DNA of 64,000 nt from Scenedesmus sp. ARA3 (GCA_004335835.1 RWJK01001821.1:236387-300386), one strand, 5' to 3'; shown: positions 1 to 13,365, counted from the stretch's first letter. Notes: generated by a model not told the origin, from the sequence alone. Made by a program: numbers and translations.

Positions 1-2369
1 CTGCTGCTGTAGGCCTGGCAGGTATGCTGCGCTGGGGCAGTCCACCAGCAGCAGGCATGCGCCTGGCGTTGCTGGCGTGTCCATAACCTCGTGAGGCTGG
101 ATGACCTTGCCGTTGGGTATGGTGACAGCAATGCCACGCTGCAGCTCCCCTAGCATCTGCAAGCGTCAAAATGCATGACAGCAGCAGCAGCAGCAGATGT
201 ACAGGCATGGCAACAGCGCTGCCTTGCAAGCCAACTACGAGAACACCTCCTGCTCTAAAAAAGCGCATCTGTCAAACCACTGGCCAGCATGCGGAGGGGC
301 CAGCTGCCTTGTTCCAGCAGCTACTGAGCAGAGCTTATAACATGTTGCACATAACCGTCACCCGCACCATGCGAGTAGCCCAGGTACGCAACCAACAGGA
401 CCCAAGCACAGCTGGCATAGCATCAATGATGCTGCATCACCCCTCACCGGTCCGCGCGGCACTCCCAGCTGTGCAGCCTTCTTAGGGTTGAACTTGCCAG
501 GGATGCTTGCCAGCTGGCACATGTAGCACACCACATCAGGAGCAGCAGCAGACATGCCAGGCCCTAGCCAGCCACCTGCTGCTGCTGCAGCAGCATGCGC
601 TGCTGAGCTGGTGCTGCTGCTGTCTCCTGCTGTGCGTTGGCGCTTGGCTGCTGGTTCCTCCTCTGCTGTTGCTGCAACGGCGGCATCTGCTGGTGCCCCG
701 TTTGCAGCTGCACCAGCAGCTGCTGCTGCTGCTGTTGAGGCTGCGCTACCAGCTGCTGCGCCAGCTGCCTTTGCGCTGCTGCTGCTGCTGCTGCTGCCGC
801 TGGGCTGTATGTGCAGTGCAGAGATGGCCACAAAGCCATCGTCTATCACTGGGTTCTTGGTCTTGCAGCCTGCAGTGCAGCAGAGGCAGGACAACACCAG
901 CAACACGGTGTGCAATTTGAACACCTGAACTACGAAGCCGTACCCTTTCATGCACAGTTCTGCATGTGGTTGTTGCAGCTTCAGTCTGTTGCAAGCAAAG
1001 GTGCAGCTGCTGACACGAGTCCTGCTAGTGCAACCGCGCACCTATCTCGTGCTGCTCCAGCTGAAAGGAGGAGGCATAGTTGCGGAAGGCCCGCACATAC
1101 TGGCTCAGCCCTTCAGGGCCTGGCAGCATGCAGCAGCACCGCAGCACAGCCAGAGCAGCAGCAGCAGGACTTCAGCAGTGCCCTGAATGCGGCTGGACGG
1201 GACACAGCTACTGAGACAGCAAGTCAGCGCGTGCTGCCCACAGGCCAGGGACTCCTGTACAATGCATGATCCAGCTGCTGATGTCCTGAAAGCTGGTGTC
1301 TTGCAAGTTGGTGTCCTGCAAGCTGGTGTCCTGCAAGCTGTTGTGCTGCAAGCTGGTGTTTTGCAAGTTGCTGTCCTGCAAGCTGGTTTCCTGCAAGCTG
1401 TCGCGCTGCAAGCTGGTGTCCTGCAAGCTGGTGGTCCGCAAGACTGCGGCAAACCCCCTTCAGTGCAACTCTGTGTGCCAAGGCATAGCAGCTGTTGCAG
1501 CACTCACCATACACTGATGACTTTACTGCGTCACTGCCGGTCCCGTCCGAGCCCACTGACACTTGGCTTAGCAGCATGCCTGCACAACGTAACACGTTGC
1601 ACGTGTCAGGCACATGTGGGGGATTCTCGGCTGCCAGAGACAGCACCGCAGCTTGCGCATGAGACACGAACAATGCTGCCTCATTGCAACATCTATGCTG
1701 GAAAAATGTCAATATCACAGCAGCTGCGGCAGCAGCCCTCTTGCTGCCAACATCTGCCTCATCTCACCTGGCAGTCCTGCAAGCGTGTCTGTTGACACCC
1801 GTGTCGCCAGAACGCTGGTGATCTGTGGCAGGCAGCAGGTTGGACAACATGCGCTGAGTTGGAGTTGAAGCATTGAGCAGCACAACAGCCTCTCACTTTT
1901 ACAACGTACGCTTGCGGCTGTTGCAAACTGTAACCTGCAAGCTGCGCGTCAACCAGGAATATGCTGGCCTGACTGCCTAGAAAACTTTACTGCTGCCCAC
2001 CTGCCGCATCTTCTGCTTGTACTCAATGAAGTGGCGCTGAATGCCCTCCCCAGCGTTGAACAGGTAGCGCTTGCTGTCCAGCACCAGCAGCACTGAAGGC
2101 GATGCTGTAGAGTTGTCCACATTGAACACCTGTGCACACCAGCAGCAGGCACATTGCATGGCCTCACAACATCAGACCCACTACCTCTCTTTAACCATGT
2201 TGGATATGTCGATGTGAAGCTTTTCGTTGCTGCTGATGGCCCTGGAGCTTTTGGCAGCCGTGCGCCAGACAGCTGCTGCTGCACGCTCTCCCTGCTGCTG
2301 GACAGCCACTTTGCTGACCTGCAAGTGACTGGAGTAGTGCGCCTTCTTCTGCGCGTGCTTGGGAGCCAT
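1..2369 (-). CDS. Long-form ribonuclease Z (tRNase Z / ELAC2-like), 3' part missing
   Basis: Endonuclease that removes 3' trailers from pre-tRNAs. Seven exons were assembled on the minus strand: 2369-2196, 2129-2001, 1822-1768, 1579-1508, 1119-1042, 869-448 and 156 to the window edge. All junctions are GT-AG and the frame is continuous (362 codons seen). Family landmarks appear in order: RYLFNAGEGIQRH with the following ATRVSTDTLAGLPG (the N-terminal amino-domain signature of long tRNase Z), GPEGLSQYVRAFRNY, VCYMCQLASIPGKFNPKKA, and MLGELQRG...LLLVDCPSAAYLPG. The C-terminal half with the catalytic HxHxDH metal site would lie left of the window. The sixth exon carries an insert of about 75 residues rich in Ser and Ala, absent from typical homologues. 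Organellar or nuclear targeting cannot be judged; the start is the first ATG of a basic leader (MAPKHAQKK). It diverges from the dienelactone hydrolase gene. Confidence 0.9.
1286..1445 (-). repeat. 15-bp minisatellite in tRNase Z intron 4
   Basis: About ten head-to-tail copies of a 15-bp unit (plus strand TGTCCTGCAAGCTGG with variants). They lie inside the intron between the exons ending at 1508 and starting at 1119. The unit is a multiple of three, so all frames stay open and give Leu-Gln-Ala or Gly-His-Gln-Leu-Ala style peptides. These are not treated as protein. Read on the gene's strand, every unit contains a TTGCAG or near match followed by G, resembling a 3' splice site. Confidence 0.85.
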
Positions 2370-3322
2370 TATGTCTGGTAGAATCGTTGCTTGCCGGGCT
2401 GCACGAAGATGAGCTAGTACAGCAGGGAATCGCGATCGCATGCAGCTCGGCCGCTGTAACCTCACTGGACAGCCATGCCGTGCCGTGCAATGCTGTGCCA
2501 GCATCATGCGTTTGAAACAGTGGTAGCATGCTGATTCACTGCCTTTTACGGTCTGCAAGAATGTCTGTGAGTTTCGTAACAGTTAAAGAGTCACTACGGA
2601 CCTTCAGGCCCGCTAAAGGTTGCTTTATACAGCTCGAACGAATCATATACCCTTAAAGATTTTCTCCCTGTCGGGTGGCAACATACTGATTGGGCGCCAG
2701 CAGGTGATCAGCAAGTGCTACGCTTGTGTTGTCGTATGCAGCAGTGGTTGACTCATTGCATCACGATATTCTTGATCTATAGCTCTTAGCTTAGCTTCCG
2801 ATGTTTCCGAGGCTAAACCGGTGCTCGGGTCGCTTCTTCCCCGCCTGCTGCTTGCAGGCAATGCAAGCACTGAGCTACAGGGCTTCTGCTTTGGCACGAG
2901 TCACCCCTGTTGTGCGCATAGGTGCCACTACTGCTCCATAACCATTCATCCGAGGCAAGACATGTGTTGGTTTGCTGCTGCTGTAGCTGTGTGGCTTTGC
3001 ATGAGCGTGTGATGAGAGGAGCGCCGGCAAAATGCAGCAGCAATGCGCTGATCAGTGCAGCAGCTGTGCGAAGCTCATGGCTCAGTATGTGACTTGCATC
3101 ACGACAGTGCAGCAGCAGCTCGTCTGAACGCCTCTAAAAAGTGCAGTCTGTGCCAGCCTTATGTTTGTCTAGCTATTGCTCTGCCATTGCATACTCATCA
3201 CGCGCAGCACTTTGTTGCCACAGCTCTGCTAAGTTGCTGCTGTAATGCTTGAAAACAATGCACATTCTCTATTGCTCGACTTGGACTGCCTTGCAGGATT
3301 GTCTGCTCGTGCATCTGCTGCA
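2370..3322. promoter_or_regulatory. Divergent intergenic region tRNase Z / dienelactone hydrolase
   Basis: About 950 bp between two divergent start codons, so it should hold both promoters and 5' leaders. It is visibly less GC-rich than the flanks around 2560-2800. No convincing TATA box, operator or further gene was seen. A 5' untranslated exon of either gene could be hidden here. Confidence 0.5.
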
Positions 3323-4671
3323 ATGGAGAAGGTCAGCTTTGGGACATCTTGTGCCACTGGCTATGAGGCAGGACCCAAGGGCAGCCCCGCAGTGGTGGTG
3401 CTGCAGGAGTGGTGGGGTGAGCGGGCCTTGCAATGAGGAAAGCAGCCAAACTGCAGCTAACGTGCAACCAATGTGAAACTAGCAGCAACACCAGTGTGTC
3501 TTGCCAGCTTCACATTCCGTGCGCTGCACAGTGAACAACATGCGACCCCTCCACAGTCTGTCATCCTGAGCAGCACCTGGCAGAGTTCTGCATTGACGTT
3601 TTGTGTGTGTCAGCCACAGCATCGTTAGTACACACACAGGCATTCTGTGCTGGCTGCAGCGTACGAAGTAGAATCTGCCACTAAAAGCAAGTCAGACACA
3701 GTATTGGCAGCCCAGCAGCGTCGCATCATCCCTGCTGCCTCACCTGCACTGTGCCACCGCCCCTGCCTACCTCTCATGGCACCCCGCCGAGCAACAACAG
3801 GTTATCGCTTCACTCGAATGCTTACATGCAAAATGCGATGTCTCTGTCACCAACAGGCGTGAATGACATCATCAAGGAGCACGCGCACCTGATTGCGGAG
3901 GCCGGCAACTTCCGCGTGCTCATCCCTGACCTGTACAAGGGCAAAGTCGGCGTTGATGCAGAGGAGGCCAGCCACGTGAGTGTACATCATGCACCTCATT
4001 GATCACAGTGCACAAAACACACAGCATCACACAACAACACTCGACAGAGCACCGCAGATGTGCAGCCTGTTGTCGCGCAGCCGAGCGTTGAGGCATGGAG
4101 CTACCAGCAGCCTCACCAGACACAGTCACAGCGCGTGTCTCTGGCGTGGCCAGTGCTTGCTACTGTCACCCCGTGCTCGCCCGCTGCTCCCCTACATTGC
4201 CCTTTCCACCACATGTACCATGCAGCTGATGAACAACTTGGACTTCAAGGCTGCTGTGGGTGAGATGACCGAGGCAGTGGCATACCTGCGCAGCAGCGGC
4301 TCGGCAAAGGTCGGTGTGTGCGGCTTCTGCATGGGTGGCGCGCTCAGCTTTGCTGCAGCGCAGCACGCGGGCGTAGACTGCGCGGCGCCATTCTACGGCA
4401 TCCCAGATCCTGCAATCTGCGATGTGAGTGGCAGCTGCTCGCGCGTGCTGGGAGCGGCTGTGTTGTGCATCTGCAGGGTGGTGTTTGGTGTCATCTCTAG
4501 TGACTGCACGCATGTACGGCAGGTGCCAATGGTTGCAGGCGTTAGCTGTAGCAGCAGATCATGTTGCTGTGTAGCTATGTTGGGTCCGTTTGGGGACACA
4601 GTGTGTGGGAGCTCAAGATGCCTGATGGTAGTGCTTTTCCTCAGTGTGGTGGCATCACCTTTCAAACGTTG

Positions 4672-4764
<93 letters not shown>

Positions 4765-5724
4765 GTGCTGCTTCTTATGTTGTGTACAGCCTGCAGCAAT
4801 CAAGGTGCCTGTGCAGGCACACTTTGGCAAGCTGGACACAATGCAGGTGCGGGGGTGGATGGAAGCAAACCAAGCATATGTAGGGAAGCATGTCATGGCC
4901 CAGCTACTGTTAGAGTGTTCAAATTGGTGTACAGTTTATGGCCAAAGGCAAGAAAGCTTGAGCATGCGGGCAGCTGGGGCGGAAGGGCGCTGCGTGTCCT
5001 GCGGCCCGCTGCCATCTGCAACTGACGCATACCTGGTGCACTGTACAGATGGACAGTCTAACAGGAAAAAAATGTGCGCACCTTCAAGCAGTGCACTGTC
5101 CCATGTGAGCGCACACCTGGTGCTGACTCTTTTGAATGCCGTCATTTTTGCAGGGTTTCAGTGACCCGGAGTCCATCAAGAAGGTGGTTGACAGCATGAA
5201 GGCAGCCGGGGCGTCTGTGGAGCTGTTCATGTATGACGGCAGCGGCCATGCTTTCATGAATGCACTCACGGAAAAGGGCCGAGCCAAGATCAAAGGTGTG
5301 TTACTTGCGCAGCATGTCAGGGTGATCCTGCATTGTCCTTGCCACATGGCTCTGTGAGGACGCTGTTGCACTGCACTGCAGTTTCATTGTGCCTTGCATC
5401 GCCACTGCGCTGTGGGAGCGGCCACTAGGGTTTCAAAGTGAAGTTCATGGTGACTGGCCTGGCAGATATGCATTGTTCGCATTCGCTGGCAAGCCTACTG
5501 TACCTTTTTCTACTGCTCAGTCTTGCTACATACACTGCAGCAAATACTCTTTGACAATGACTTGTGTCTGCCCTGTCCTGCTGCTGCATCTGCCCTGTCC
5601 TGCTGCTGCAACCCCACTATGGTGACCTTGTGCAGAGATCGGCCAAGCCGAGCCACCAGAAGCTGAGCCCAAACAGGCGTTTGACCGGCTCATCACTTTT
5701 CTGAAGCAGCATTTGTCAGCTTGA
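3323..5724 (+). CDS. Dienelactone hydrolase family protein (alpha/beta hydrolase)
   Basis: Soluble alpha/beta hydrolase of the dienelactone hydrolase (carboxymethylenebutenolidase) family, which opens lactone or ester bonds; the natural substrate of algal members is not known. Exons are 3323-3416, 3857-3975, 4226-4423, 4790-4846, 5154-5295 and 5636-5724, all GT-AG, giving 232 residues, the usual family length. The triad is visible: nucleophile Cys106 in GFCMGG (family G-x-C-x-G-G), Asp153 in FGKLDTM and His188 in DGSGHAF; the spacing (47 and 35) fits the family. The early VVVLQEWWGVND and RVLIPDLYKG motifs are also typical. The start is the ATG opening MEKVSFGT. No targeting peptide is apparent, so it is probably cytosolic. 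Intron 3 carries a 29-unit CTG tract. It runs in the same direction as adhE, which starts 530 bp downstream. Confidence 0.93.
4675..4761 (+). repeat. Pure (CTG)29 microsatellite
   Basis: Twenty-nine uninterrupted CTG units in intron 3 of the dienelactone hydrolase gene, ending 28 bp before the acceptor at 4788-4789. It is the longest perfect triplet run in the window. It stays open in all frames (poly-Leu, poly-Ala and poly-Cys on plus; poly-Gln on minus), but no coding role is supported. Confidence 0.97.
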
Positions 5725-6254
5725 GCAACCACCAGGTGCATGTTTGACTGAGCAGCAGCCTGGCCGAGGCAGGAGCAGCAGCAGAAGTCGACAGCGCAGT
5801 CAAGCAGCGCAGCCAGCTTCTATGTTGACCTACACCAGTCACTCATGGTTGTTGCATTGATTGCGAGCTGCTGTTTGGGTCACACCAGCCCCCAGCACTC
5901 CCGGCAGTTGTCGACGTAATGTTATTTCGCGGTGCACGTCTGCGCGATTTTTGGTGAGGTATAATGCACGTGCTGCTGCTCAAGCAACTGGATATGTAGC
6001 ACTGGATTGTTGCAGCAAGTCATTGGATTCTGGATCGACTTGAGCAAGAAGAATTTGGAATAGGGCTACGTGAACGCCACCAGAAACAACGTGCTGCTGT
6101 TCGGTCGAGTTTCTCTACTTTGTTTCAACCAAACATTTTCACTTACGCGCAGCTGATAAACGAAGCTTTCAGGGTCACGGCATCATCGTGCCGGAAGCAG
6201 GCACCGTGTGAAACAGGGACAAGCAGCGATCAGGCCATCCTTAACCAACCTATC
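5725..6254. other. Intergenic, dienelactone hydrolase to adhE
   Basis: About 530 bp holding the hydrolase 3' UTR and the adhE promoter and leader. A TATA-like GGTATAAT lies near 5957. No gene was seen. The coding model of adhE starts at the first ATG of its open frame, at 6255; upstream in-frame codons include no ATG. Confidence 0.5.
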
Positions 6255-7062
6255 ATGTCGGAGTCGGGCTCTGACGCCGTCATGGTGGCCCTCCCAGTGT
6301 TGCCACCGAGCACTGCAGGCTCTGTCGCGTCTGGCTCCTCAAGCGACTCCCTCTGCGAGCTAGAGACGTTGAAGCAGCTCATCTCTACGGCTAAAAAGGC
6401 TCACAAACTTTATAGCAAGTTCAGCCAGGCCCAGGTGCGCCCCGGGCTTGAGTCAGTGCAGCTGTCAAGCTGCTCCTGGTGCTGCAGGAACACATGTCCC
6501 AGCATGTCAACGAGCCCGCCAGTGAAACAGCTGCTGCTGCTGCTGCTGCCGCTGCCTGCTGCTGGCTCCTTGGAAACTAGGTTGATGCCATCTTCAAGGC
6601 GGCCGCGTCTGCAGCAAGCGCTGAGAGGTACGTTTGGTGCTGTTGGCACCTCCTGGCAACAGCAAGCAGCTACTAGGGTTTGCAGGGACTGCTTTGAATG
6701 CTCACAGCAGTCAAACCAGCAACTGCCTTGCTATTTCAAGGCCGCTGCCTTGCACTGAAATGAAGCTGGTTGCACTTGCAGGATCAAGCTGGCGGTGGCA
6801 GCAGTGGAGGACACAGGTGCGCCTGCTGCGCTGCACGGAGCCCAAGTGTTGTGTTGTGGATGTGGATGTAGATGTGGAAAGACACGGCACCAGCAGCAGC
6901 ATTATACGTGTCAGCGTTGCGCTTGTGCGATGCAGCAACACAGCAAGTGAGGATGATTGGGCTAGGAAATGGTGTGCTCTGGCAGCACCAAGTTCTACAT
7001 TCTTGCATGTGCTGCAGTGTTGTCGCACAAGGTATATGCTTATGCGCCCTGCTGTTGCTGTC

Positions 7063-7133
<71 letters not shown>

Positions 7134-10100
7134 AGGCATGGGCCTTATGGAAGACAAGGTGAGTGGGCTTGAGGGCTGCTGCAGGTCACAGCTACAGTGC
7201 AAACACATGTGAACCACATGTCTACAGCTTCTACGTGCAGCGTTGCGCATACCACAAGATTATGAAACCATATTACCTCATGTATTGCAGCGTTGGCAGT
7301 GCCTGCATAAGTTACAAGCAGCAGGGCGCCCTTGCTCCCACCACTCATGCACATGTCCTCTCTCAAGCAACCACCCAACCACCATCACTGCCTCTACAAC
7401 GTCCATGAATTGCTGCTGCTGCTGCTGCCACTGCTGGCCGCGCTGCCTGCTGCCAGGTCATCAAGAACCACTTTGCCTCTGAGTACATCTACAACAAGTA
7501 CAAGGACACGCGCACGTGCGACGTCATCGAGGAGAATGTGCTGGAGGGCATAAAGAAGATTGCGGCGCCAGTGGGCGTCATCGCAGGTGATTAATTACAT
7601 TGCAGGCTTGCGGGGCCCAGCACAGCAGCCACAGCAGGCAGTGGGCAATGCAGTGTTTTGTATGCGTCATAGTGTGTGTTGCAAGTGCTGTGTGGGTGGA
7701 AGTGGTGAGCTAGCTGCTGTATCAGGCGTCGCTTGTGGATGCTGTCCCCTGGCATGATCATTGAGCACTGGGAGGTTGGCATGTACCGGTTTATGTACCT
7801 GCAGATGGGCTTGCGTTTGCGATGTAGCCTGCTCGGTGCTGCGCATGCTTAGCTGTGTCTTGCTGCTGCTGCCGGCCACTGCTGCTCCTGCTGCTGCAGG
7901 CATCGTGCCCACCACCAACCCCACCTCCACAGTGATCTTCAAGTGCCTGCTGACACTCAAGACTAGGTGCGGCAGTCTCACGCATTACACGACAGGAACA
8001 TGCAGACACTGAACATCATTCACAGCAGCGCATGCAGCTGCAACACAAGCTCATCCTGTGCTTAGATTACCGCCGGCTTCCAAGCAGCAGCGTGCTTACA
8101 CGAGAGCGCCAACCCGGCCCGCCGCCAGACCATTCAACACCTTCGACTTGCCACGGCAAAGTAACAGCTCTCGCTGTCTCTGGCTTGCAGGAATGCCATC
8201 GTGCTGTCGCCGCACGTGCGCGCAGCGCGCTGCAGCATCCAGGCGGCGCGCATCGTGCGAGAGGCAGCAGAGGCAGCGGGGGCGCCCCCCGGCTTGATCC
8301 AGTGGGTGGAGCGGCCCAGCCTGGCGCTGGCTGCTGCGCTGATGCGGGACCCACACGTCAACCTCATCCTGGCGACAGGTGAGGTGCAAGAGGTTGTTGT
8401 GTTGTGATGTGGTTTGGTGCCGCGTTTGTGGGGGTGAGTTTAGATGCCGTCTTGGCCGCTGTATCATCAGTATGTGACAACGGCAGCAGCTCTTGAATTG
8501 ACAGGGCCGGATCTCCATGATACGTCAAGTGACCTTCGTGGGTAATCTGGAGTCGGAATTCTGAGCTGGCAGGACAGCTGGCAGGTGCCATGCTTACTGC
8601 TGCTGTTGGTGCTGGTGCTGCTGCTGCTGCTGCTGGGTTGCTGCAGGTGGCCCGGGCATGGTCAAGGCTGCCTATGAGAGCGGGCACCCCTCCATCGGCG
8701 TGGGCGCAGGCAACACGCCAGCCGTGATTGATGCCAGCGCAGACATAGCCATGGCTGTGAGCTCCATCCTCATCAGCAAGACCTTCGGTGAGGGCTGGGC
8801 TTGGTTTGAGGTGCCAGTCGATGCAATGTGCTGCTGCTGCTGCTGCTGCTGCTGCTGTGCACGATGGATGTGGGAGATACTGCTGGCCAGCCAGTGCAGT
8901 TTGCTGCTGCTGCGCACGGCAGAGGCGGCTGTTCTGATGACGCCCAGCAGAGATGGCAGTGCAGCTGGGAGGGCGTTCGCCATGGTGGCAGTGCCTGTAT
9001 TCAGGCGCCTCGAGCATGTGCATCTTGCTATGCACTCTGGTGACTGCTGTTGCAAGCACGCTTGTGTCCGCAGCGGCTGCTCGTATTCTGGTTCAGTAAT
9101 TCTGTTTTGATCAGCTTTGTGGCACATAACACTCAACTGCCTGCCTGCTGTGTGCCGCCTGCAGACTATGGGGTCATCTGTGCTTCAGAGCAGAACGTGA
9201 TCGTGGAGGATGAGGTGCGCGCAAGCAGCGCAGCACAGGCAGCATGCAATGGTTTTGTTAGCATGTGCAGCGCTGCCCACTGCTTGCATCTGCAAGCAGC
9301 ACGAGACGCAGACGCGCACAGCACAGCCGCTGCAGCACCCGCTGCGTGTATCAGCAAGGCGTCAAGATATAGTTCAATCAAGCGCGGCAAGGCGGCTATG
9401 ATGCGCTGTAGGCTCACAATCCGCTCAGGATTGTCTGGCCAACCACTTTGCGTGCATGCCCCTGTTCAATCTATCACAACCCCTACAGGTCTACGAGGAC
9501 GTCAAGGCTGAGTTTGTCAAGCGCGCCACAACTCAGATGCTGAGCTGTATCATCTCACTGTACTAGTGACTGTTTTGCACACATGCCGCGCCACCAACAG
9601 GTCTACGAGGAAGTCAAGGCCGAATTTGTCAAGCGCGGCGCGTTCCTCATGAGCCCGCAGCAGTGCAGCCAGGCCAGCGCCACTATCATAAGAGATGGCC
9701 GGCTCAACGCTGACGTGGTGGGTAAGAAGCCCAGCCACCTGGCGGCGCTGTTCGGCTTTGCTGTGCCGGCCGGCACCAAGGTGCTGATCGGGGAGGTGGC
9801 GGGCATTGGCCCGGACGAGCCGATGAGCTACGAGAAGCTGTGCCCCGTGCTGGGTGAGCGGCTGCTGTGTGGGTGGCATGCCTGTGGTGTAATGCGTTGT
9901 ATGGCAAGTGTGCTGGGTTGCTTACGGTTGCCTGCTTTTTCGTGGATGGCCGGTTCAACGCTGATGTGGTGGGTAAGAAGCCCAGCCACCTGGCGGCGCT
10001 GTTTGGCTTTGCTGTGCCGGCCGGCACCAAGGTTCTGATCGGGGAGGTGCAGGGCATCGGCCCGGACGAGCCGATGAGCTACGAGAAGCTGTGCCCCGTG

Positions 10101-13100
10101 CTGGGTGAGGAGCTGGTGTGAAAGGAAGACGCATCTATATGGCTCCGCGCTGTTGTGCTGGTGGCACGCTGTCCTGCTGTCGTGCATGTTTGCTGTGGCA
10201 TGTGCACTGTTTCGCTTTCATTTGCCTGTGTGTGAGCGTGGTCGTGCATGTTTGCAGGTACGGCACGCACCCGTGGTCGTGCATATGCATCGCCCTAGCA
10301 CTTCAGCCAGACAGCATGCGCTTCCAGCAGGCTGTGGCATCAGCAACTTCGCACACCCGCTGATCAGCCATACTGGCTCTGTGCTGCTGTGCTGCATGCC
10401 CCGCCGCAGGCCTGTACCATGCTGCTGACTGGGCAGCAGGCGGCCGTCAGCCACCTCACGCACCTGCTGACAAAAAGTACTGGTTCTCACTCTGTGCAGC
10501 TGTTCTGCATGTCCCGCCGCAGCCCTGTACCGTGCTGCTGGCTGGGCAGCAGACGGCCGTCAGCCACCTCACGCACCTGCTGACACGAAGTACTGGTTCT
10601 TAATCTGTGCTGCTGTGCTGTGCTGCATGTCCCGCCGCAGGCCTGTACCGTGCTGCTGACTGGGCTGATGCGCTGGGCAAGGCCATGGCCCTCGTGGAGT
10701 TTGGCGGGCACGGCCACACCAGCTGCCTGTACACCAGCCCGCTGAATGTGGCACACATCTCCGAGTTCGAGTGCGAGATGGAGACTGTGCGTATCCTGGT
10801 CAACAGCCCGGCAAGCCAAGGGTGAGTGACAGCAAGTGTTGGATCGGCTACTCAAAGGAGAAGTCCGAAAGTTGTCGTTGGATAGGCTGTTGCTGTGACG
10901 CCGGCTGGTTTGCATGCTGGTGTGGCATGTGCATATGCACTCTGGATGCATCCTGGTCAACAGCCCGGCAAGCCAAGGGTGAGTGCTGTGTAGGCAAGCT
11001 TGTGCTTGTGCTTGTGCTTTTCTTCAGTTTGCATAAGCACCCGTTGGCTGGTGTTGCATGCTCGTGTTGTTGCATCTGCGTGGGCACTACAGGGATGTGC
11101 CGGTGCTCCTGGCCTAGTCACTTGCAGCCGTTGGAGGCCTGCATATCCAGATGATGCGGCAGGGCAGGGATGTTCTGCTGTGTGTGCTTGTCGCTTGCAG
11201 TTGTTGGGCATGGCGGAAGAGACATGTGGCCTTGCCAGCAAAGCCGCGCCGGGTGCACAGCAAAATGAGGTTGTGGCCGTTTCTGAACTGCCAGCCTGCT
11301 GCTCCTGCACAACCAGCAGCAGCAGCAGCCAGCCTGCCTGTGTTCTCTGCAGCGTGGCTCAGGGTTCCATGGCCAAATGGATAAGGCGCCGGTCTACGGA
11401 ACCGGAGATTCCAGGTTCGATCCCTGGTGGAATCGTCGACACATAGTCATCGATCGATCATCTGTTCGGCGCAGGCGATCGGTTAGGGTTTTGCTGCGTC
11501 TGTTTAAACGCCACGCTGATTGCTGGAAGAACTCACACCGTCGTGCCGCGTGTTCTCAACATCTTTCTATACTTGTTTGTTACAGCGCCATTGGCGACCT
11601 CTACAACTTCCACCTGGATCCCAGCCTCACCCTGGGCTGCGGCTCATGGGGCAGCACCAGCGTGTCTGCAAACGTGGGCCCGCAGCACTTGCTGAACGTG
11701 AAGACAGTAGCCACGCGCCAGGAGAACATGCTGTGGTTCAGGGCGCCACCCAAGATCTACTTCAAGCGTGGGGCGCTGGACCTGGCCCTGCAGGAGCTCA
11801 AGGGCTGGTGCGTGGCAGGCATGCAGTGGTGTTTTTGGCTCGACTAAGCAGCCACTGTAGCTGTGCTTTCGCGCGCATGCAGACACAGTGCACGTAATGT
11901 TGGCGGCACATGCTGTGCATGTTGTGCTGTGTTGCTGATTAAACTTGCTCTTTCACTGTAGCCGTGCCTGCCTGCCAGCGTGTTATCCACCTGCACCTGC
12001 ACTTACTCCCCATCACCCCGTGCCGTATCCTCGTTTGCATCGCTGAATCCCTGCCGCTGCTCTGCTGTGTGTGCCGCATCGCACTGCTTATGCCTCAATC
12101 ACATTTGCAGCAAGCGGGCATTTGTCGTAACCGACCCTGCGCTGTTTGAGCTGGGCATGGTCAGCGGCGTGCTGGAGCGGCTGCGGGGTTTAGGCATCGC
12201 CACTAAAACCTTCACCGACGTGGAGCCAGACCCGACACTGGGCATGGTCACAAAGGTGAGATAGCCTGCGGTTGTGTTACGTATGTTGGTTCTCCTTGTG
12301 ATATGTGGTGGTACATGTCGTCAGCTGCTGCACCCCCATTGGACGATGTGGCTATGGTCAAAACTTCCCTGCTGCGGCACGGTGAGCTCTGCTGACAGCT
12401 GAGTTCTCCCACAGTCATGCCTTGTGTGCATGAATTGCCGAATGTGCCTGTGACCTGCTGCTGCTGCTGCTGCTGCTGCAGGCGCTGGAGCAGCTGCGTC
12501 CGTTCCGTCCCGACCTCATCATCGCGGTGGGTGGCGGCAGCCCCATGGACGCAGCCAAGCTGATGTGGCTCATGTACGAGCAGCCAGGCACCAAGTTTGA
12601 GGAGGTGGCCGCACGCTTCATGGTGAGGAAGAATGCAAAGAAAGAGGGCGAACGATGCTGCGGGCAGAGCCTACGCCTGTGCTTCTCTGTGTTTGTTTCT
12701 GTGTGCGTGCGTGGCTGTGTCTGTGTGTCTGTGTATTGGTTCTGCAGCTGGGCAGTGGCGCAAGTTTTGGGCTCGGTGTCCTCCTGCCTGCTTCTGCGCA
12801 TTGCAGCGCGCTGCTCAACTTACAGCCCTGCTCAAAGCTATCCACTCACTGATGTCCTCTCACTGCTTGCTGCACCGCTTGCTGCCCTCAGGACATCCGC
12901 AAGCGCATCAACGCCATCCCACCAACTCATTGCCTCTCGCTCAAGTGTTGCCTCTCGCGCACTCATTGCCCCTCACCCGCTCATCACCTCTCCCTGCTTG
13001 CCGCACTGCTTGCTGCGCGCAGGACATCCGCAAGCGCATCAACGCCATCCCAACGCTGGGCAAGCTGGCTGCTCAATTTGCCTCCCTGGTAGTGCTGCCT

Positions 13101-13318
13101 ACTCCATTATCGTTTTTCACTGCTTGCCGCACTGCTGCCTGCTGCGCGCAGGACATCCGCAAGCGCATCAACGCCATCCCACCATTGGGCAAGCTGGCGC
13201 AGTTTGTTGCCATCCCCACCACCAGCGGCACTGGCAGCGAGGTCACGCCTTTCGCTGTGGTCACAGACGAGGCCACAGGCATCAAGTACCCCCTGGCTGA
13301 CTATGCACTGGTGAGTTG

Positions 13319-13365
<47 letters not shown>

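Noticed and set aside
1187..1795. Apparent pentapeptide-like or Leu-Gln-Ala repeat protein
   Set aside because: It is the 15-bp intronic minisatellite read in frame. Exons of tRNase Z on the other strand flank it and splice in phase around it.
4561..5025. Open frames across the CTG tract giving poly-Leu, poly-Cys, poly-Ala or poly-Gln proteins
   Set aside because: A pure triplet repeat has no stop in most frames; the tract is flanked by a good donor and acceptor and lies between two dienelactone hydrolase exons. The same applies to the tracts near 7100, 13340, 19320 and 58700.
9945..10121. Mutually exclusive alternative exon of adhE
   Set aside because: The copy of exon 10 has a donor but no acceptor at its left edge, and the coding block starts mid-exon. 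It fits a partial duplication better than an alternative exon, though only transcripts can settle it.
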